Made by a program: the position numbers and the translations under genes. The notes beneath the pieces are model-generated. The model worked only from the letters and a program-made list of their open reading frames with translations, searched no databases and had not been told where the DNA came from. A stretch of DNA of 64,000 bases from Haloimpatiens massiliensis. GTDB taxonomy: Bacteria; Bacillota; Clostridia; Clostridiales; Clostridiaceae. The stretch lies in assembly GCF_900184255.1 (NCBI RefSeq), contig NZ_LT854637.1:121963-185962 (forward strand). Direction: 5' to 3'. Each line of letters starts with the position of its first letter. Position 1 is the first letter of the stretch. Shown one piece after another: positions 59,530 to 64,000 of the stretch.

Positions 59530-59564
59530 AAAAAAAGCTGCTTATAGATATATTTATAAGCAGC
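59530..59564 (-). terminator. Terminator downstream of the LolD-type ATPase
   Basis: GCTGCTTATA/TATAAGCAGC perfect stem; minus-strand exit is TTTTTTTATTT. Confidence 0.85.
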
Positions 59565-59587
59565 CTATGGAATATTAAAAGTCCACA

Positions 59588-59671
59588 TTACTCTAATGTT
59601 CTAATGGATGATATTATGCTATTAGAGGTTACATTAAGTATTTTGCCATTATTACCTAAAAAACTCTTCAT
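59588..59671 (-). CDS. 27-residue ORF overlapping the ATPase stop
   Basis: Its ATG overlaps the TGA of the ATPase gene (ATGA), so it would be translated by coupling. It reads MKSFLGNNGKILNVTSNSII to SSIRTLE. It could be the stump of a lost FtsX-type permease gene, a small peptide, or chance. The terminator follows 24 bp later. Confidence 0.3.
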   Translation of the reverse strand: MKSFLGNNGKILNVTSNSIISSIRTLE

Positions 59672-60351
59672 GCAGTAACCCTTTTATCATCCACTATTTC
59701 TCCATCTCTAAGGGTTATAATTCTATCTGCAAGGGAAGCTATTTTAGGGTCATGAGTTATCATTACAAGAGTTTGATTATATTTTTTAATGGACATGGTT
59801 AAAAGCTCCAAAACTTCTTGACTATTCTTAGTGTCTAGATTTCCAGTAGGTTCATCTGCAAAGATTATTTTAGGTTTAGTGGCAAGGGCTCTAGCTATAG
59901 AGGCTCTTTGTTGTTGACCTCCAGATATTTCTCCTGGAAGATGCTTTTTTCTGTCCTCTAGTCCTAAGGTTTTTATAAGCTCATGTATATATTGTTCATC
60001 AATTTTTTTGCCATCCATAAGAAGAGGAAGTTTTATGTTTTCTTCAATAGTTAATATAGGAATTAAATTAAAAAATTGAAATATAAAACCTATATTTCTC
60101 CTTCTAAATCTTGAAAGCTCCTTTTCGCTCATTTCATGTATATCATGACCATCTATACGCACGTGTCCAGCAGATGGCTTGTCAAGACCTGCAAGAAGGT
60201 GTAAAAGAGTACTTTTTCCAGAGCCACTAGGCCCAATTATAGCAGTAAATTCTCCTTCTTTTATGCCGATATCTGTAGGCTTTAGTGCTTTAACAGCAGC
60301 TTCCCCAAAGCCATAAGTTTTTTGAAGATATTCTGTTTTTAAAATTTCCAT
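59668..60351 (-). CDS. LolD/MacB-type ABC ATPase without a permease
   Basis: 227 residues. Walker A GPSGSGKST, Q-loop FIFQFFNLIP, signature ISGGQQQRASIARAL, Walker B IIFADEPTGNLD and MITHD. This class works with FtsX-type permeases (BceAB, MacB, LolCDE), for example in resistance to bacitracin-like peptides. No permease gene is present on either side; only a 27-codon ORF follows before the terminator. Either the permease was lost or the ATPase serves another system. Divergent from the RiPP exporter. Confidence 0.88.
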   Translation of the reverse strand: MEILKTEYLQKTYGFGEAAVKALKPTDIGIKEGEFTAIIGPSGSGKSTLLHLLAGLDKPSAGHVRIDGHDIHEMSEKELSRFRRRNIGFIFQFFNLIPILTIEENIKLPLLMDGKKIDEQYIHELIKTLGLEDRKKHLPGEISGGQQQRASIARALATKPKIIFADEPTGNLDTKNSQEVLELLTMSIKKYNQTLVMITHDPKIASLADRIITLRDGEIVDDKRVTA

Positions 60352-60456
60352 GGTAAAGCCCCCTATTTAAAATGTATTTTTGAGATTACCTATGTAATTA
60401 TAAAGTATTACGGTATTATTGTGTAATAGATACTAACTTATGATAAAATTACACCA

Positions 60457-60489
60457 TTTATGGTAAATATATTAATAATATACCATAAA
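60457..60489. promoter_or_regulatory. Operator-like palindrome between divergent ATPase and RiPP operon
   Basis: TTTATGGTA (60457-60465) and TACCATAAA (60481-60489) are perfect inverted arms around an AT-rich, itself nearly palindromic core. It lies between the two divergent genes. A TTGACA at 60518-60523 with weak TAATTT/GATAAT -10 candidates near 60540 suggests the exporter promoter just downstream. Confidence 0.55.
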
Positions 60490-60586
60490 TAATTATAAAA
60501 TTCAAAATAATATAAATTTGACAATAATAGTATAAAATGATAATTTATATATGACAGTAGTATATTATTTAAAAGAGGAGACAGAT

Positions 60587-62407
60587 ATGTATAAATTTAA
60601 GAAAAAGTTTCTCTCTAAAAATGATGTAACACTATTAAAGAGAACTTTTAATTATGTAAAACCATATAAAATGAGATTTTTTATATTTTTAATGTTTACT
60701 ATCATAATAATATTACTAGGGATAGTTCAACCTTTGATATGGGGTAGTATTGTACAATGTTTAGCTTATAAAGATTATAAATCTATCTTCAATAAACTTA
60801 TTTATTTATTAGTAGTTTTTTTATTAGAGTCCTTTAGCCAATTTATTAAAAATTATAATCAAACTATTTTAAGTAATGATTTGTCTTATGATTTAAAAGT
60901 GGACATGTATAGTAAAATGTTGAATTTACCTATGAAAGTTTTTGATAAGAACAATATTGGAGAGTTTATTTCAAGATTACAAGGAGATATATTTACTTTA
61001 AGCAGCATAATAACCAATGATTTGGTTAATGTCATTATAGATATACTTAAAATTGTGGTTTTAGGAGTTGTGATATTTAAAATAAACATTAAGCTATCTC
61101 TTGTAGTACTAGCGGTTTTCCCATTTTCATATATATGTTTTGTTAGATTTGGAAAAAACTTAAGAAATATTAACGGAGAAATTAAGATACTAAATGATAG
61201 ATATTTTAGTATTCTTCAGCAGGCTTTGGTGGGTATAAAACATATAAAGGCATATGGATTAAAAGAAAAGAGTTGTACTAATTATAAAGATATTTCAAAA
61301 AAGATAAAAGAGAAAGAGATAAAAATAAGTATCACTGGAAATTTATCTTTTGTAATTTCAAGTATTATAAATTATTTAGATGATTTAATAGTTATAGCAT
61401 TGGGGATATATTTTATATCTAAAAATACATTAAGTATACAGTATTTTATAGCCTTTGTGTCTTATTCAGGGCAATTTTCTCAATCACTCATTTCAGTTAC
61501 TAAAATAAACTCTAATATTCAGCAAGCACTAGTATCTTTAGAAAGAATATTTGGATTAATAGATAATATTGATTTTCCTAAAGAGAAATTTGGGGATAAG
61601 TGTATAGAAAATAATAGGGATATAGAATTTCAAAATGTTGAATTTTCTTATGAAAATAATAAGAAAATACTTAAAAATATTAAATTCAATGTCCAAAAGA
61701 ATCAACTTACAGCTATAGTAGGAAGAAATGGTAGTGGTAAATCCACTATATTTAATCTTCTTTTAAATTTTTATAAACCTAATCATGGAGAAATATTGAT
61801 TGATGGAATTGATATAAGAGATCTGACTGAAGAATCTATAAGGAAAAATATTTCAATTGTACAACAACAACCTTTTTTATTTAATTTATCTATAAAAGAA
61901 AATATGAAACTAGCTAATCCAAAATCAACAGAAGAAGAAATTGAACAAGTTTGTAAACAAGTCTTTATGCATGAATATATAATGGGGTTAGATGAAAAAT
62001 ATGATACGGTAATTAATGAAGAGGCCAGTAATTTGTCTGGTGGGCAAAAACAAAGATTGGCACTTGCTATGTGCATGCTAAGAAAAACACCCATTATCCT
62101 TTTAGATGAAGCTACTGCTGCTATGGATACAGAGGCAGAATATTTAATAAGTGAAGCTATAAATAATATTTCTAAAGATAGAACGGTTATAGTAATCACT
62201 CATAATCTATCAATGATTAGAAACGCTGATAAAATTATTGTATTAGATGAGGGAAAAATAGTTGGACAAGGATCTCATGAGTATTTGATTAAAAATAATC
62301 TAGTTTATAAAGATTTATATAGTCACGAATTTGATTTGTTAAGAGAGGATATGGAATTAAAAGTATTAGCAGAAACCAGTGCTGGGGTGAGCAAGGATGA
62401 TAAATAA
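60587..62407 (+). CDS. ABC exporter (fused membrane and ATPase domains) of a RiPP cluster
   Basis: 606 residues from ATG 60587 (AGAGGAG upstream; open to 60551 without a site). Six membrane helices (about 40-310), then ATPase with Walker A GRNGSGKST, signature LSGGQKQRL, Walker B IILLDEATAAMD and VITHNLS. No C39 peptidase domain; leader cleavage is probably done by the subtilase encoded next, whose gene overlaps by 11 nt. Likely exports the mature peptide. Confidence 0.88.
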   Translation: MYKFKKKFLSKNDVTLLKRTFNYVKPYKMRFFIFLMFTIIIILLGIVQPLIWGSIVQCLAYKDYKSIFNKLIYLLVVFLLESFSQFIKNYNQTILSNDLSYDLKVDMYSKMLNLPMKVFDKNNIGEFISRLQGDIFTLSSIITNDLVNVIIDILKIVVLGVVIFKINIKLSLVVLAVFPFSYICFVRFGKNLRNINGEIKILNDRYFSILQQALVGIKHIKAYGLKEKSCTNYKDISKKIKEKEIKISITGNLSFVISSIINYLDDLIVIALGIYFISKNTLSIQYFIAFVSYSGQFSQSLISVTKINSNIQQALVSLERIFGLIDNIDFPKEKFGDKCIENNRDIEFQNVEFSYENNKKILKNIKFNVQKNQLTAIVGRNGSGKSTIFNLLLNFYKPNHGEILIDGIDIRDLTEESIRKNISIVQQQPFLFNLSIKENMKLANPKSTEEEIEQVCKQVFMHEYIMGLDEKYDTVINEEASNLSGGQKQRLALAMCMLRKTPIILLDEATAAMDTEAEYLISEAINNISKDRTVIVITHNLSMIRNADKIIVLDEGKIVGQGSHEYLIKNNLVYKDLYSHEFDLLREDMELKVLAETSAGVSKDDK

Positions 62408-63047
62408 TAAAGTTAGAGTTGTGATTATTGATAGTGGTATAGATAGGAGTAAAAACAATTTAAAAGATAATGTAATTGAAGCTATATCTATAAAAATAAA
62501 TTCTAAAGGGTATATAGAAAAAACTGAAGAATCTGTGGCTAACAATGATCATGGCACTTTAGTAGCAAGTTGTATTAAATATATATATGACAATGTAGAA
62601 TTGATAGATATAAATATACTAGATAAAAATCTTACAACTGATGGGAGGGTGCTTTTAAAAGCTTTAGAAGAATCTACAAAATATAATCCTGATATTATAC
62701 ATTTAAGTTTAGGAACTACTAAGTTTAAATATTGGTTTCCTTTAAAAAGAATAGTAAGAAAATTGCGAAAAAACAATATCATTGTAATTTCAGCAGCTAA
62801 TAATTATGGATTAAAATCTTATCCAGCTTATTTAAAGGGTGTCATAGGGGTTAGGGGTAAAGAAGTAGAGGATCTAAATTGGCATATATATGAAGATGGT
62901 TTTTATTATGCACCATACAAGTTGCCAAAGGAATTGTGTTATAAAAAAAATCAAGAGAAAATTAGGGGTACAAGTATAGCTGCTGCATATATAACAGGTT
63001 ATTTTTGTAAGTATGTTAAAAATGGTAATAAAAATATAATATTTTAA
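62397..63047 (+). CDS. Compact subtilase (S8), probable RiPP leader peptidase
   Basis: 216 residues, unusually short for S8, with no signal or pro-region. All catalytic residues are present: Asp12 (VIIDSGID), His52 (NNDHGTLVAS), oxyanion Asn135 (ISAANNYG) and Ser193 (RGTSIAAAYITG). It lies between an ABC exporter (11-nt overlap) and a radical SAM maturase (25-bp gap), so removal of a peptide leader in the cytoplasm is the best inference. Confidence 0.85.
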   Translation: MINNKVRVVIIDSGIDRSKNNLKDNVIEAISIKINSKGYIEKTEESVANNDHGTLVASCIKYIYDNVELIDINILDKNLTTDGRVLLKALEESTKYNPDIIHLSLGTTKFKYWFPLKRIVRKLRKNNIIVISAANNYGLKSYPAYLKGVIGVRGKEVEDLNWHIYEDGFYYAPYKLPKELCYKKNQEKIRGTSIAAAYITGYFCKYVKNGNKNIIF

Positions 63048-63072
63048 TAAATTTTAGTGGGGGCGTGAGTAT

Positions 63073-64000
63073 ATGGATAATAAAGACATTAAAATGGGTC
63101 AGCTTCTTGAGAGTTGGGAGGGAAATAATGAAGATAAGAAGGTTAAAAATATTACTTTATGTGTAACAGAAGATTGCAATTTAGCTTGCAAGTATTGTTA
63201 TATGACAGGAAAAAATCATAGAAAAAAGATGACTTTCGAAACAGCTAAAAAATGTATAGATTATATACTTTCTAATAGAGAGGAATTTAGCGAGGGGTCT
63301 GTGGTTTGGGACTTTATAGGAGGAGAACCTTTTTTAGAAATTGATTTAATAGATAAAGTATGTGATTACATAAAAATGAAAATGTTTATGTTAGATCACC
63401 CTTGGTTTGATTCATATAGATTTAGCTTTTCTACAAATGGACTTTTATACCACACGGAAAAAGTACAAAGTTTTATAAAGAAGAATAAATCTCATTTATC
63501 CATAGGGATTAGTATAGATGGAAATAAAACAAAACATGATTTGCAGAGGGTATATCCCAGTGGAAAAGGTTCATATGATGATGTAATGAAAAATGTTCCT
63601 TTATGGTTAAAGCAGTTTCCTAATGAAAGTACAAAAGCTACATTTTCACATAATGATTTACCATATCTTAAGGATAGTATTATAAGTTTGTGGAACAATG
63701 GCATAAAGGAAGTTGCTGCTAATGTTATATTTGAAGATGTATGGCAAGAGGGGGATGATAAAATACTAGAAAAGCAATTAGATGAACTTGGGGACTATAT
63801 ATTAGAAAATAAATTATGGAATGAATACTATGTTAGATTTTTTGATCCATCCATAGGTAATCCTTTAAGAAAGGAATCGTTGGAAAGAAACTTTTGCGGT
63901 GCAGGTAAAATGTTAGCCATAGATTGTGACGGAAATTTCTTTCCATGCATAAGATTTGTAGACTTTGCTTTGGAGAAAAGAAACGGAAGGTGTATTGGAA
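63073..64000 (+). CDS. Radical SAM peptide maturase, CXXX-repeat-target type (3'-truncated by the window edge)
   Basis: At least 309 residues, open to the right edge. ATG 63073 follows GTGGGGGCGTG. The cluster motif is Cys35-x3-Cys39-x2-Cys42 (CNLACKYCYMTGK), with FIGGEPFLE at 81-89. NFCGAGKMLAIDCDGNFFPC is the start of a SPASM-type auxiliary cluster region. Lack of an N-terminal PqqD domain and the sequence as a whole fit the family described as 'radical SAM peptide maturase, CXXX-repeat target'. The precursor with CXXX repeats and a second maturase usually adjoin; neither is in the window upstream, so they are expected beyond 64 kb. Confidence 0.82.
   Translation, partial: MDNKDIKMGQLLESWEGNNEDKKVKNITLCVTEDCNLACKYCYMTGKNHRKKMTFETAKKCIDYILSNREEFSEGSVVWDFIGGEPFLEIDLIDKVCDYIKMKMFMLDHPWFDSYRFSFSTNGLLYHTEKVQSFIKKNKSHLSIGISIDGNKTKHDLQRVYPSGKGSYDDVMKNVPLWLKQFPNESTKATFSHNDLPYLKDSIISLWNNGIKEVAANVIFEDVWQEGDDKILEKQLDELGDYILENKLWNEYYVRFFDPSIGNPLRKESLERNFCGAGKMLAIDCDGNFFPCIRFVDFALEKRNGRCIG

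Noticed and set aside
59300..59536. NiaR operator or riboswitch before nadA
   Set aside because: No known NiaR box or riboswitch core was recognised; only a nested hairpin is visible.
1..64000. tRNA or rRNA genes
   Set aside because: No cloverleaf with GTTCRANNC arm or rRNA-like sequence was noticed in any intergenic stretch; a tRNAscan/Infernal run would settle it.

Overview
The DNA is very AT-rich, arginine is mostly AGA, and the genes have strong AGGAGG-type ribosome sites. The contents are those of a low-GC, spore-forming, anaerobic Firmicute: a GerMN lipoprotein, an OPT transporter, a type-2 dUTPase, RlmH, MurA and a NadA/B/C cluster. Many proteins read like Clostridium sensu stricto (botulinum/sporogenes/tetani relatives). 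I cannot name the species.

Layout. 0-11.9 kb is mostly housekeeping: a giant TPR/GAF/GGDEF signalling protein cut by the left edge, an OPT transporter overlapping a PqqD-like gene, a cinA - MetH-activation - metH operon with methionine synthase split over two genes, and a dicarboxylate symporter. 11.9-13.0 kb has no gene. It is one nested inverted-repeat structure filling the gap between the convergent symporter and ferritin genes. 13.0-22.9 kb carries ferritin, a subtilase, an FmdB-like protein, LysR/YdcZ, dUTPase, two tandem 2H-phosphoesterase paralogues, murA, walJ, a GerMN lipoprotein, a SEC-C protein and a DNA glycosylase. 23.0-24.7 kb is a decayed IS607-type element whose tnpB is split by a 130-bp palindromic insertion. 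24.7-29.4 kb is rlmH followed by two small cassettes. Three direct repeats of the rlmH 3' end bound them in the pattern expected of tandem SCC-like integrations. Cassette 1 holds an XRE-TPR regulator and a type I toxin-antitoxin-like locus; cassette 2 holds a decayed group II intron and a Uma2-type nuclease.

30-43 kb is mixed accessory and core sequence: a hot-dog thioesterase, an AraC regulator, a compact RiPP locus (32-residue peptide plus PqqD/radical SAM maturase), a TrmH-type methyltransferase, a chemoreceptor, an S41 peptidase and a MerR-methyltransferase fusion (both broken by one in-frame stop), a MurE-like ligase, a LuxR/DUF2087 regulator and a GNAT. 43.2-49.8 kb has an Agr-like LytTR two-component system, a pair of ABC half-exporters and a LytTR/DUF3021 regulatory pair preceded by 12-bp direct repeats. 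49.9-56.2 kb has a membrane-anchored lysozyme-like protein with 13-residue repeats, a GNAT, RluF, an ABC-2 transporter and DUF134 beside the remnant of its usual NifX-like partner. 56.3-59.3 kb is nadABC on the minus strand. 59.6-64 kb has an orphan LolD-type ATPase and, divergently, an ABC exporter - subtilase - radical SAM operon of CXXX-repeat RiPP type that runs off the right edge.

The most interesting points are the covarying hairpin element at 11.9-13.0 kb, the tandem rlmH attachment sites, the toxin/antisense locus with a switchable ribosome site inside cassette 1, and the two radical SAM peptide-maturation loci. All functional statements come from reading the sequence; no database search was run.
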